Shown: positions 39,070-46,800 of the stretch, piece after piece
Position numbering within the stretch: the stretch's first letter is position 1
How the letters are laid out: each line of letters starts with the position of its first letter
Assembly: GCA_963771655.1 (NCBI GenBank)
Contig: CAVYUG010000006.1
Location: 186,001 to 250,000, forward strand
Length of the DNA stretch: 64,000 nt
Source of the DNA: JAWVFM01 sp963771655
Lineage (GTDB): Bacteria; Actinomycetota; Thermoleophilia; Solirubrobacterales; 70-9
Direction of reading: 5' to 3'
Notes under the pieces: generated by a model
Databases searched by the model: none
Told to the model about the DNA's origin: nothing
Seen by the model: only the letters and a program-made list of their open reading frames with translations
Made by a program: the position numbers and the translations under genes

Positions 39070-40293
39070 GTGGAGTGGTGGGACGAAGACGAGCGCCGCA
39101 CCGATCGGATAGCCGACCGCCGAAGGGCCCAGCGCGAGGTCGTCTACCGCCGGCGCCGGCTCGCGGCCGTCTCGCTGTTCCTCATCGTCCTTGTCGGCTT
39201 CGTCCTGATCGTCGCGGGCGACATCGGCGGGGGCGGCAAGTTCTCGGGGCTTCCCTCGGCTTCGTCGGAGGCGAAGCCCACCCACTTCACGATCGAGGCG
39301 AGCGGCGGCATCCTCATCCACTCTCCGCTGTGGGCGCGCGCCCAGGAGCTGGCCGGAGGCACGGGCTACGACTTCGCCCCGCTCTTCGCCGAGCTCAAGC
39401 CATACCTCCAGAAGGCCGACCTCGCCCTCTGCCACCTCGAGACCCCGATGACCTCGGCGGCCCCCACCAGCTACCCGATCTTCAACACCCCGCCCGAGCT
39501 CGCGATGGGCGTCAAGCAGAGCGGCTTCGACGCCTGCTCGATCGCGGGCAACCATTGGGTCGATCAGGGCCAGGAGGGGATCGACCAGTCGGTCAAGACG
39601 CTCGACAAGGCCGGCGTGATCCACGACGGGGCCAACCCGTCGGCGGCGTACCAGCGAAAGCCGGTGATCATCAACGTCAAGGGCGTGAAGGTGGGATTCG
39701 TCGCCTTCACGACCGACACGAACGGCATCCCGCTGCCTCATCCGTGGTCGCTGAACATGGCGAAGCTGCCGCTGATCAAGGACCTGGTCAAGCGGGACCT
39801 CAAGGCTGGCGCCGACGCGGTGGTCATCAACCTCCACTTCGCGAGCGAGATCCTGCCCCAGTACCAGACGGAGCTGACGCCGGCTGAGAAGAGGCTGGGC
39901 GAGCAGGTGGCGGCGATACCGGGCGTGGCGGCCGTCGTCGGTCAGGGGCCGCACAACATCCAGAAGATCCTTTGGTCCGGGGCCGTCCCGGTCGTCTATT
40001 CCGACGGCAACCTGGTCTCGAACCAGAGCCCGGCGGCGGGCCTTCCCGCCAACACCCAGGACGGAATGCTCGTCTTCATCGACTTCACCTCGCGCGACGG
40101 GATGGTGAAGGCCAAGAAGGTGAGCTACGTGCCGACCTGGGTCAGCATCCCCGACTACACCGTGCTGCCCGTGGGCACGGCCTTGAAGAAGGGCCAGGGG
40201 GATGCGACGCAGCTTCGCGAGTCTTACGACCGGACGGTCGCTCTGGCGGGGCGGGGGCCGAAGGTGGAGCCGATACCGAAGCGGCTTCCCTGA
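39070..40293 (+). CDS. CapA-family poly-gamma-glutamate synthesis-like metallophosphoesterase, membrane anchored
   Basis: 407 aa from GTG 39070. A charged N-terminal region (EWWDEDERRTDR, RRRAQREVVYRRRR) precedes one membrane helix (residues about 33-52). The extracytoplasmic domain has the CapA/PGA_cap pattern: GGILIHSPLWARA, ALCHLETPMTS, ACSIAGNHWVDQGQEGI, VVINLHFASEILPQYQ and VVGQGPHNIQ. The histidine/asparagine pattern is that of calcineurin-like metallophosphoesterases, to which CapA belongs. Polymer production is not demonstrated; no capB/capC partners are adjacent. Divergent from the methyltransferase by 110 bp. Confidence 0.85.
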   Translation: MEWWDEDERRTDRIADRRRAQREVVYRRRRLAAVSLFLIVLVGFVLIVAGDIGGGGKFSGLPSASSEAKPTHFTIEASGGILIHSPLWARAQELAGGTGYDFAPLFAELKPYLQKADLALCHLETPMTSAAPTSYPIFNTPPELAMGVKQSGFDACSIAGNHWVDQGQEGIDQSVKTLDKAGVIHDGANPSAAYQRKPVIINVKGVKVGFVAFTTDTNGIPLPHPWSLNMAKLPLIKDLVKRDLKAGADAVVINLHFASEILPQYQTELTPAEKRLGEQVAAIPGVAAVVGQGPHNIQKILWSGAVPVVYSDGNLVSNQSPAAGLPANTQDGMLVFIDFTSRDGMVKAKKVSYVPTWVSIPDYTVLPVGTALKKGQGDATQLRESYDRTVALAGRGPKVEPIPKRLP

Positions 40294-40305
40294 GAAACCG
40301 TCGAA

Positions 40306-40361
40306 CGCCCCTCGCTGGGGGCCATGGGCGGCCTCGAGGGACGCTCACGGTGGGGACCACC
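40306..40361. terminator. Two hairpins between convergent genes
   Basis: CGCCCCTCG (40306-40314) pairs with CGAGGGACG (40335-40343) with one mismatch, around an inner GGGGCC-rich core. GGTGG (40349) pairs with CCACC (40357) around 3 nt. They lie between the CapA-like and oxidase stops. Confidence 0.4.
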
Positions 40362-40363
40362 GC

Positions 40364-41590
40364 CTAGGCGATTTCGAGCTCCGACTCCGCCCGGTCCACG
40401 ATCAGCCTCGCCAGCGCGAGCGACGACGTCGCCGCCGGCGAGGGGGCGTTTCGCACGTGGAGGGCGCGCTCGGTCCGCGACACCGAGAAGTCGTCAACAA
40501 GTCGGCCGTCCCGGGCCAGCGCCTGAGCGCGGATTCCCGCCGGCCCCGGCACCACGTCGGCCGCGCGCAGCTCCGGGACGAACCGCTGCAGCTCGCTGAC
40601 GAAGGCCCTGCGGCTCGCCGCCGCTCGGAGCTCGGTGAGCCCGTAGCGCCACTGCCTCGCGATCAGGCGCCACGTCCCCGGCCAGCCGAGCGTCTGCGCG
40701 AGGTCGCGGCCGCGCAGCCGGCGGAGTCGGTAGGCGTCGCGGGCGCCGACCATGAGCGCCGACGGGCCCAGGAGGACCTCGCCGTCGATCGTGTGGGTCA
40801 GGTGCATGCCGAGGAACGGAAGGTCTGGGTCGGGGACCGGGTAGATGTTCGAGCGCACGAGCTCGCGCCGCCCGGGACGGAGCTTCATGTAGGCGCCGCG
40901 GAAGGGGACGATCCGCGGCTCTGGGTCCGCTCCCGCTGCGACGGCGAGCCGGTCCGACCAGGCCCCCGCGCAGGCGATCACGCCGTGGGCGCTCGTCGTC
41001 CCGCGGCCGTGCTCCAGGTAGATGCGGCTCTCGTTGCTTCGAAGCGTCGAGACCCCGCAGCCCAGCACCACAGTGCCCCCCGCATTCGCGACCTCGTCGG
41101 CGTACGCGGCCGCGACCCGCCCGAAGTCCACCGCCCCTGTTGCCGGCGAGTGAAGGGCTGCGATCCCCGCGGCGTGCGGCTCGAGCTCGCGGAGCTCCAG
41201 CGGGCCGATCCGAGTGAGCCCGGGGACCTCGTTCGCCCGGCCTCGCTGCTCCAGCTCGTCGAGCCGGGGCAGCTCCTCCTCGGCGGTCGCCACGATCACC
41301 TTGCCGATTCGCTCCGCCGGGATCCCCCGCTCCTCGCAGTAGTCGTAGAGCTCGCGCGCGCCCTCGACGCAGAGCCGTGCCTTCAGCGACCCCGGCTGGT
41401 AGTAGATGCCGGCGTGGATCACCCCAGACGAGCGGGTCGTCTGGTGGGCACCGATCCTGGGCTCGCGCTCCAACACGGCCACGGCGATCCCGTCGTGGCG
41501 CTGCGAAAGCTCACGGGCCACCGCGAGCCCGACGATCCCGGCGCCGACGACGACCACGTCGCATTCGCGGGGGGCGGAGTCGGCGGCCAT
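40364..41590 (-). CDS. lhgO: L-2-hydroxyglutarate oxidase-like FAD-dependent oxidoreductase
   Basis: 408 aa; ATG 41590. FAD-binding fold starts DVVVVGAGIVGLAVARELSQR, the dinucleotide motif GxGxxG, followed by VLEREPRIGAHQTTRSSGVIHAGIYYQPGSLKARLC, which is diagnostic of LhgO. Further down: GAVDFGRVAAAYADEV, ACAGAWSDRLA, PFRGAYMKLRP and HLTHTIDGEVLLGPSA, all as expected in this family, with RAQALARDGRLVDDF near the end. It oxidises L-2-hydroxyglutarate to 2-oxoglutarate and repairs or recycles that metabolite. Divergent from the ligase gene with only 22 bp between starts. Confidence 0.9.
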   Translation of the reverse strand: MAADSAPRECDVVVVGAGIVGLAVARELSQRHDGIAVAVLEREPRIGAHQTTRSSGVIHAGIYYQPGSLKARLCVEGARELYDYCEERGIPAERIGKVIVATAEEELPRLDELEQRGRANEVPGLTRIGPLELRELEPHAAGIAALHSPATGAVDFGRVAAAYADEVANAGGTVVLGCGVSTLRSNESRIYLEHGRGTTSAHGVIACAGAWSDRLAVAAGADPEPRIVPFRGAYMKLRPGRRELVRSNIYPVPDPDLPFLGMHLTHTIDGEVLLGPSALMVGARDAYRLRRLRGRDLAQTLGWPGTWRLIARQWRYGLTELRAAASRRAFVSELQRFVPELRAADVVPGPAGIRAQALARDGRLVDDFSVSRTERALHVRNAPSPAATSSLALARLIVDRAESELEIA

Positions 41591-41612
41591 CAAGCGATCG
41601 TAGGCTGTGACT

Positions 41613-42569
41613 ATGGCGTTGCCGCTGAAGCCTCCGGTCAAGCCCCAGCTCGCGCTGTCGCGCAAGGAGCTGCCGACCGGCGAGGGCTGGGCGTACGAGC
41701 CCAAGTACGACGGCTTTCGCGCAATCGCGTTCGTCGACGGCCACGACCTCTTCCTGCAGTCGCGCAACGGAAGGCCGCTCGCCCGCTACTTCCCCGAGCT
41801 TCGCTTGCCGGAGGGCTCCTACGTGATCGACGGGGAGCTCGTGATCCTCGGCGAGGACGGCGTCGAGGTCTTCGACGCGCTCCAGAACCGGATCCACCCA
41901 GCCGAGTCGCGGATCAACATGCTGGCCGAGGAGACGCCGGTGATTTTCCGGGCATTCGACCTGCTCGCCGTCGGCAGGCGCAAGGCGCTCAAGGACCCGT
42001 TCGAGGGCAGGCGCGAAGCGCTCGAGCAGCTCGTGGCGGAAGCCGCTGATCCCGGCTCGGTGGAGGTGACCCCGCTCGTGAGTGACGTCGCCGAGGCCGA
42101 GCCATGGCTGCAGTCCGGAGAGGGCGTCATCGCCAAGGAGTGCGCGGCACCCTACCGGCCCGGCGAGCGCAAGGGCATGGTGAAGATCAAGCGCCTGCGG
42201 ACGGCCGATTGCGTCGTCGTGGGGTGGCGGCCGGGCAAGGAGGAGGGCACCGTCGGGTCCCTGATCCTGGGCCTCTACAAAGGAAAGGACCTGCGCGTGG
42301 TCGGCCACACCTCGGGCCTGTCGGCCAAGCGCAAGCGGGAGCTCGTCGCGGAGCTCGAGCCCTACGCCAGCGGGGAGCGTGGCTCGGCGGATCCCAGCCG
42401 GTGGGCGGCCGACCGTGACCTCGAGTGGGTCGCGCTGCGCCCCGAGCTCGTGGTGGAGGTGAGCTTCGACCATGTGAGCGCCGGCCGCATCCGCCATGGT
42501 GCGAAGATCATCCGGTGGCGCGACGACAAGGATCCCGCCGAGTGCAAGTTCGATCAACTGGACGGCTGA
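41613..42569 (+). CDS. ATP-dependent DNA ligase, LigC-like stand-alone
   Basis: 318 aa from ATG 41613 (GTG 41607 is 2 codons earlier). Nucleotidyltransferase core: adenylated Lys in WAYEPKYDGFRAIAF, then LQSRNGRPLARYFPEL, SYVIDGELVI, AFDLLAVGRR, EGVIAKECAAPYRPGERKGMVKIKR. The C-terminal OB-fold begins around TADCVVVGWRPG. This matches LigC and the ligase domain of LigD; the nuclease and polymerase domains are absent. The LigD-type polymerase gene lies 0.7 kb away on the opposite strand. No Ku gene in the window. Likely end-joining or excision repair. Confidence 0.9.
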   Translation: MALPLKPPVKPQLALSRKELPTGEGWAYEPKYDGFRAIAFVDGHDLFLQSRNGRPLARYFPELRLPEGSYVIDGELVILGEDGVEVFDALQNRIHPAESRINMLAEETPVIFRAFDLLAVGRRKALKDPFEGRREALEQLVAEAADPGSVEVTPLVSDVAEAEPWLQSGEGVIAKECAAPYRPGERKGMVKIKRLRTADCVVVGWRPGKEEGTVGSLILGLYKGKDLRVVGHTSGLSAKRKRELVAELEPYASGERGSADPSRWAADRDLEWVALRPELVVEVSFDHVSAGRIRHGAKIIRWRDDKDPAECKFDQLDG

Positions 42570-42593
42570 GGAAATGACGAGGGAGACGACCGA

Positions 42594-43226
42594 ATGACCG
42601 ATTTCTGGAACCGGCTCGACGAGGTTCGCGCCGCGAACGACGTCCTGGAACACCCCTTTTACGTTCGCTGGACCAAGGGTGAGCTCAGCCGCGTCGAGCT
42701 GACGACCTACGCCGGCGAGTACCGCCACGCCGTCGTCGCGATCGCCGTCGCCGCCGAGCGCGCGGCGGACGCCGCCGACGGCCCGGAGGCCGCCGAGCTC
42801 CGCCGCCACGCCGCCGAGGAGAGCGCGCACGTGGAGCTCTGGGATCGCTTTGCGGCCGCGGTCGACGCCGACGTCGACTGCGAGCCTGCCCCCCAGACGG
42901 CCGAGTGCGCCGACACGTGGGCCGGCGGCGAGGACCTGCTCGACCATCTCGTCGCCCTCTACGCGATCGAGGCGGCGCAGCCGGTGATCTCCGAGCGCAA
43001 GCGCGACGGCCTCGTCCGCTTCTACGGCGTCGAGGCCGGGGAGGCGACCTCCTACTTCGACGTTCACGCCGAGCTCGACAACCGGCACGCCGCCGAGGGC
43101 CGCGAGCTCCTCGACGTGCGCCTGGAGGGTGCCGATCATGACGCGCTGATCGAGCGGGCTCGCGACGCCCTCGTCGCCAATTGGCGGCTGCTCGACGGCG
43201 TCGAGCGGCTCAGCGCTTCTGGCTGA
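42594..43226 (+). CDS. Iron-dependent HDO/TenA-fold protein (CADD-like)
   Basis: 210 aa, all-helical TenA/PqqC/heme-oxygenase-like fold. Candidate di-iron ligands fit the HDO pattern: His79 in ESAHVELW, Glu126 in YAIEAAQP and His158-x3-Asp162-x2-His165 in YFDVHAELDNRH. The Glu126-His158 interval (32) and the 158/162/165 spacing match the ligand spacing in CADD as I recall it. The first Glu ligand is not clear (75 or 76). HDO proteins include CADD (p-aminobenzoate), UndA and BesC. The function here is open. ATG 42594 is 24 bp after the ligase stop, so it is co-transcribed with the ligase. Confidence 0.8.
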   Translation: MTDFWNRLDEVRAANDVLEHPFYVRWTKGELSRVELTTYAGEYRHAVVAIAVAAERAADAADGPEAAELRRHAAEESAHVELWDRFAAAVDADVDCEPAPQTAECADTWAGGEDLLDHLVALYAIEAAQPVISERKRDGLVRFYGVEAGEATSYFDVHAELDNRHAAEGRELLDVRLEGADHDALIERARDALVANWRLLDGVERLSASG

Positions 43227-43242
43227 CGCTGAATAACCTTGC

Positions 43243-43288
43243 GGGCGCCTTCGGCGCCCTTACAAGCTGCTTTCGGAGCTAAAGCTCC
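43243..43288. terminator. Two hairpins between the HDO and LigD-polymerase genes
   Basis: GGGCGCC/GGCGCCC with a 3-nt TTC loop (43243-43259), then GGAGCT/AGCTCC with an AA loop (43275-43288). The second overlaps the stop codon of the polymerase gene (43279-43281). Confidence 0.55.
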
Positions 43289-44355
43289 TCACTGGAATCC
43301 CTTGCCCTGCTGGGCTGGACGCGCTTCGGCTCGCCCGGCATCTTCGGATAGTCCGGTGGGTACGGCATGTCACCGTCGCCCCCGGCCTCGTCCCGACCGT
43401 ACATCTCGAGCAGCGGCTCCAGCGAGTGAGGGGTGTCGTCGATGCCTGCGAACCGGTCGCCCACGTCGGCGAACCGGCCCGGCATCGACTGGACGTTGAG
43501 CTCGTCGGGCTCGACTTCGCCCAGCTCGTCCCAATCGAGCGGCGCGGAGACCGGCGCCCCCGGCCTCGGCCGAACGCTGTACGGCGAGGCGATCGTGCGA
43601 TCGCGAGCGTTCTGGTTGTAGTCGACGAACACGCGCTCGCCGCGCTCCTCCTTCCACCACTTCGTCGTCACCCGGCCGGGCATCTGCCGCTCGAGCTCCC
43701 GGCCGAATGCGATCGCCGCGTGCCTGACGTCGGTGAACGTCCACCGCGGCTCGATTCGCACGTAGATGTGAATGCCGCGGCCGCCGGATGTCTTCGGATA
43801 CCCGGTCAGACCGAGCCCCTCCAATAGGGATCTGGCCTCGCCGGCGACCCGGACAGCGGCGGCGAAGTCGGTGCCCGGCTGGGGGTCAAGGTCGATCCGC
43901 AGCTCATCGGGATGATCGACGTCGGCCCGCCGCACCGGCCATGGATGAAAGGTGAGCGTGCCCATATGCGCGCACCAGGCGACGACCGCAAGCTCGGTGG
44001 GGCAAACCTCGTCGGCATGGCGCCCGGAGGGAAACTCGATCCGAGCGGTCTCAACATATGGAGGCGCCCCTTTCGGTATGCGCTTCTGGTAGAAGGCATC
44101 GCCCTTGTGGCCCTCACGGGTCGAAATGGTCATGCCTTCGTGCACCCCCTTCGGCCACCTCTCGAGGGTCGTCGGTCGCTCGCGGAGGGCCCGCATGATC
44201 CCGTCGCCGACGGCCACGTAGTACTCCGCGATCCCTAGCTTCGTGACCGCGGCGGTGCGCTCGGACGCGGGGAAGATGATCCGGTCGGGGCTCGAGATGC
44301 GCACCTCCCTCCCGGCCACCTCGAGGATCGTGTCTTGCTTGGCCACGATTGCCAT
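43279..44355 (-). CDS. LigD-type polymerase/primase domain protein (PolDom), stand-alone
   Basis: 358 aa; ATG 44355. An archaeo-eukaryotic primase-like domain: SPDRIIFPASERTAAVTKLGIAEYYVAVG, RPTTLERWPKGV, FYQKRIPKGAPPYVET, the metal-binding DxD in LRIDLDPQPG, KTSGGRGIHIYVRIEP and ASPYSVRPRPGAPVSAPLDWDEL. It corresponds to the polymerase module of LigD, without ligase or nuclease domains, and can fill gaps during end-joining, often adding ribonucleotides. The C-terminal 60 residues are low complexity. Together with the LigC-like gene 0.7 kb away it forms a split NHEJ-like set; Ku is not seen. Confidence 0.9.
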   Translation of the reverse strand: MAIVAKQDTILEVAGREVRISSPDRIIFPASERTAAVTKLGIAEYYVAVGDGIMRALRERPTTLERWPKGVHEGMTISTREGHKGDAFYQKRIPKGAPPYVETARIEFPSGRHADEVCPTELAVVAWCAHMGTLTFHPWPVRRADVDHPDELRIDLDPQPGTDFAAAVRVAGEARSLLEGLGLTGYPKTSGGRGIHIYVRIEPRWTFTDVRHAAIAFGRELERQMPGRVTTKWWKEERGERVFVDYNQNARDRTIASPYSVRPRPGAPVSAPLDWDELGEVEPDELNVQSMPGRFADVGDRFAGIDDTPHSLEPLLEMYGRDEAGGDGDMPYPPDYPKMPGEPKRVQPSRARDSSEEL

Positions 44356-44429
44356 GTTGCCAAGCGAGCGACGGTTGATGCCGAATCCGCGGTGCGGGGA
44401 TTTGGAATCAATCGTCTAGCCTCCGGGCC

Positions 44430-45338
44430 GTGGCCGGCCTCAGCACGATGACCTACGAGGCCGAGGGCCGGGTCGCGCGCTTAACCCTCGACCGGCCCGA
44501 GCGCGGGAACGGCATCACGATGCAGACGGCGCCCGAGCTCATCGCATGCGTAGAGCGCGCCAACCTCGACCCCGAGGTGCACGTCATCGCCCTCGCGGGC
44601 AACGGCAAGGGCTTCTGCGGCGGCTACGACCTGGTCGCTTCCGCGGAACAAATGCCGGCCGCCTCCTCGGCTTCACGTCCGGGGGCGGCCGGGTCAGCCG
44701 AGGGACGATCCCCTCTTGACCCGGCCGTCCTTGCCGCCAACCACGACCCTGGCCGGGCCTGGGACCCGGTCACCGACTTCCAGATGATGTGGCGGAACGT
44801 GCGTGGCTTCATGAGCCTCTTCCACTCCGAGAAGCCGGTGCTCTGCAAGGTCCACGGCTTCTGCGTCGCCGGCGGCACCGACATGGCGCTTTGCTCGGAC
44901 CTGCTGGTGATCGAGGACGCCGCTCCGATCGGCTATCCGCCGGCTCGGGTCTGGGGGGTGCCCACGACGGCGCTGTGGGCGGCGCGCATCGGGCCCATGC
45001 GCGCCAAGCGCCTGTTGCTCACGGGCGACACGCTCACCGGCGCCGAGGCCGCCGAGTGGGGTCTCGCCACGGACGCTGCCCCCGCGGCGGCGCTCGACGA
45101 GCGCTTCGAGGCACTCGTCGAGCGCGTCGCCCGCCTCCCGATCAACCAGCTGGTCATGCACAAGCTGCTCGTGAACCAGGCGCTCTACGCGCAGGGCCTG
45201 CAGGCGACGCAGGTGCTCGGCACGTTCTTCGACGGCATCGCGCGCCACACGCCGGAGGGACACGAGTTCGCGCGGCGTGCGGCCGAGGGGGGCTGGCGCG
45301 AGGCGGTGCGGGAGCGCGACGAGCCCTTCGGCGACTGA
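44430..45338 (+). CDS. Enoyl-CoA hydratase/isomerase family protein
   Basis: 302 aa from GTG 44430. Crotonase fold with LTLDRPERGNGI, the oxyanion-hole segment IALAGNGKGFCGGYDLV, and FMSLFHSEKPVLCKVHGFCVAGGTDMALCSDLLVIEDAAPIGYPPARVWGVP. One catalytic Glu of hydratases near position 144 corresponds to GTDMAL here, so Asp replaces Glu and hydratase activity should be checked. An insertion of about 35 residues (ASAEQMPAASSASRPGAAGS) separates the core strands. May be hydratase, isomerase or another acyl-CoA crotonase. Confidence 0.87.
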   Translation: MAGLSTMTYEAEGRVARLTLDRPERGNGITMQTAPELIACVERANLDPEVHVIALAGNGKGFCGGYDLVASAEQMPAASSASRPGAAGSAEGRSPLDPAVLAANHDPGRAWDPVTDFQMMWRNVRGFMSLFHSEKPVLCKVHGFCVAGGTDMALCSDLLVIEDAAPIGYPPARVWGVPTTALWAARIGPMRAKRLLLTGDTLTGAEAAEWGLATDAAPAAALDERFEALVERVARLPINQLVMHKLLVNQALYAQGLQATQVLGTFFDGIARHTPEGHEFARRAAEGGWREAVRERDEPFGD

Positions 45339-45391
45339 CGGGCAGAACGCCGGCCGCGTACGATCGCCCGAACCGATGAGAGGTGGCCGAG

Positions 45392-46240
45392 ATGGTTGAT
45401 GCCGGCGAGTTCAGGAGCGCGCAGCGCGAGCAGTGGAACGTTGCGGCCGACGGTTGGATCAAGTGGTCGGAGCCGGTCGAGCGAGCCGTCCATGTCGTCA
45501 GCGAGCGCCTGGTCCAGATGGCCGGCGTGGAGCCCGGCTCCCGAGTCCTCGACGTCGCCTGCGGCTACGGCGAGCCGGCCCTGACCGCTGCGAAGGCGGC
45601 CGGACCGGACGGCACCGTGATCGCGACGGACATCTCGGCGCAGATGATCGCGCACGCCCGCGAGCGGGCGGCTGAGGCCCGCGTCGAGAACCTCGAGTTC
45701 GAGGAGGCCCCCGCGGAGTCCCTCGATTTCCCGCACGAGAGCTTCGACGCGGCGGTCTCACGCTGGGGGATCATCTTCGAGCCCGATGGGGAGGGCGTCG
45801 CTGCCAAGGTGCACGGCTTTCTGAAGCCGGACTGCCGCTTCGCGATCAGCTCCTGGGGCGAGCCGGACCAGGTCCCGTTTCTCGCGATCCCGATGCGGAC
45901 CGTGATGCAGCGGCTCGACGTCCCCCCGCCGCCGCCCGGGACGCCGGGGCCGCTGTCGCGCCCGACCCCCGACGCCCTCGGGGCGCTCCTCGAGGGCGGC
46001 GGGTTCTCGGACGTCGAGGTCGACGATCTGACCGTCACGTTCGAGTGGGAGTCGGCCGAGGGCTTCACGACCTACGTCCGGGAGATCGCGCCGCCGATCA
46101 GAGCCCTGATGGCCGGTCACCCACCGGAGGTTCAGGAGGAGACGTGGGCGGCGATCACCGAGGCCGCCCGGGAGGCGGCGGGCGGAGAAGGGCCGGTTCG
46201 CTTCACGAACCTCGTCCTCCTCGCCGCTGGGCGGGCCTGA
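45392..46240 (+). CDS. SAM-dependent methyltransferase (UbiE/COQ5-like)
   Basis: 282 aa from ATG 45392 (GTG 45383 is 3 codons earlier). Class I fold: GSRVLDVACGYGEPALTAAKAAGPDGTVIATDIS, IAHARERAAEARVENLEF, FPHESFDAAVSRWGIIFEP, and CRFAISSWGEPDQVPFLAI. A C-terminal part of 90 residues with SRPTPDALGALLEGGGFSDVEVDDLTVTFEW matches quinone- or lipid-methyltransferase relatives. The start is 54 bp after the enoyl-CoA hydratase stop and 18 bp before the thioesterase gene, so these three may be one operon. Confidence 0.85.
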   Translation: MVDAGEFRSAQREQWNVAADGWIKWSEPVERAVHVVSERLVQMAGVEPGSRVLDVACGYGEPALTAAKAAGPDGTVIATDISAQMIAHARERAAEARVENLEFEEAPAESLDFPHESFDAAVSRWGIIFEPDGEGVAAKVHGFLKPDCRFAISSWGEPDQVPFLAIPMRTVMQRLDVPPPPPGTPGPLSRPTPDALGALLEGGGFSDVEVDDLTVTFEWESAEGFTTYVREIAPPIRALMAGHPPEVQEETWAAITEAAREAAGGEGPVRFTNLVLLAAGRA

Positions 46241-46257
46241 GTAGTGTCCGCCGCCTC

Positions 46258-46698
46258 ATGGCGGCGGAGTCACTGAACCCCGAGTACACGCTCGACGTCC
46301 TCAAGGAGCGCCTGGCGGCGGCGGGCAAGACGTTCCCCACGGATCTTGGCATCGAACCGCTTGAGTTCGGCGACGAGGCGTGCCGAGGGCGGATCGTCGT
46401 CGACGAGCGCCACCTCCATCCCGGCAAGCTCGTCCACGGGGGCGTGTGGGTCGGGCTCGGCGACACGGTCGCGGCCTGGCAGACGTTCCGCCACCTACCG
46501 ACCGGGTACGACTTCACGACGATCGAGCTGAAGCTGAACGCGCTCGCGCCGGGCCGCCCCGGCGACGAGCTCACCGCGACCGCCCGCCACCTCCACGCCG
46601 GCCGCTCGACGCACGTGCTCGCGGTCGACGTCGAGCGCGGTGACGGCCGTCTCGCCGCCCACCTCATCGTCACCCAGTTCATCATTCCCCCACGCTGA
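46258..46698 (+). CDS. Hotdog-fold thioesterase, PaaI-like
   Basis: 146 aa from ATG 46258. The sequence has the hotdog core with HPGKLVHGGVWVGLGDTVAAWQT, where Gly-Gly-containing helix and Asp follow the PaaI/YdiI pattern, then FTTIELKLNALAPGRPGDELTATARHLHAGRSTHVLAVDV. It should hydrolyse aryl- or acyl-CoA thioesters. The TGA stop is the outer end of a long palindrome shared with pyruvate kinase. Could belong with the preceding methyltransferase and crotonase genes. Confidence 0.88.
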   Translation: MAAESLNPEYTLDVLKERLAAAGKTFPTDLGIEPLEFGDEACRGRIVVDERHLHPGKLVHGGVWVGLGDTVAAWQTFRHLPTGYDFTTIELKLNALAPGRPGDELTATARHLHAGRSTHVLAVDVERGDGRLAAHLIVTQFIIPPR

Positions 46699-46800
46699 CG
46701 GGGGTCGGGTCGTCACGATCGCGGCCTTGCGAGTTGTGCCGACATGCCTGTCGGCACAATCTCGCCATGGCCGCGAGCCGCGGCGGCCCGACCCCCGTCA
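46696..46800. repeat. Large nested palindrome, TGTGCCGACA family, copy 2, spanning both stop codons
   Basis: Outer arms TGACGGGGGTCGGG (46696-46709) and CCCGACCCCCGTCA (46787-46800) are perfect; the first three bases are the thioesterase TGA and the last three the pyruvate kinase TGA (as TCA). Inside: GCGGCC/GGCCGC, GCGAG/CTCGC, and the core TTGTGCCGACA (46734-46744) against TGTCGGCACAA (46749-46759). The inner region matches 11325-11380 in the opposite orientation. Probably a bidirectional terminator and possibly more. Confidence 0.85.

Noticed and set aside
41613..44355. A complete LigD/Ku end-joining locus
   Set aside because: Ligase and polymerase are separate proteins and Ku was not found, so it is only a partial set.
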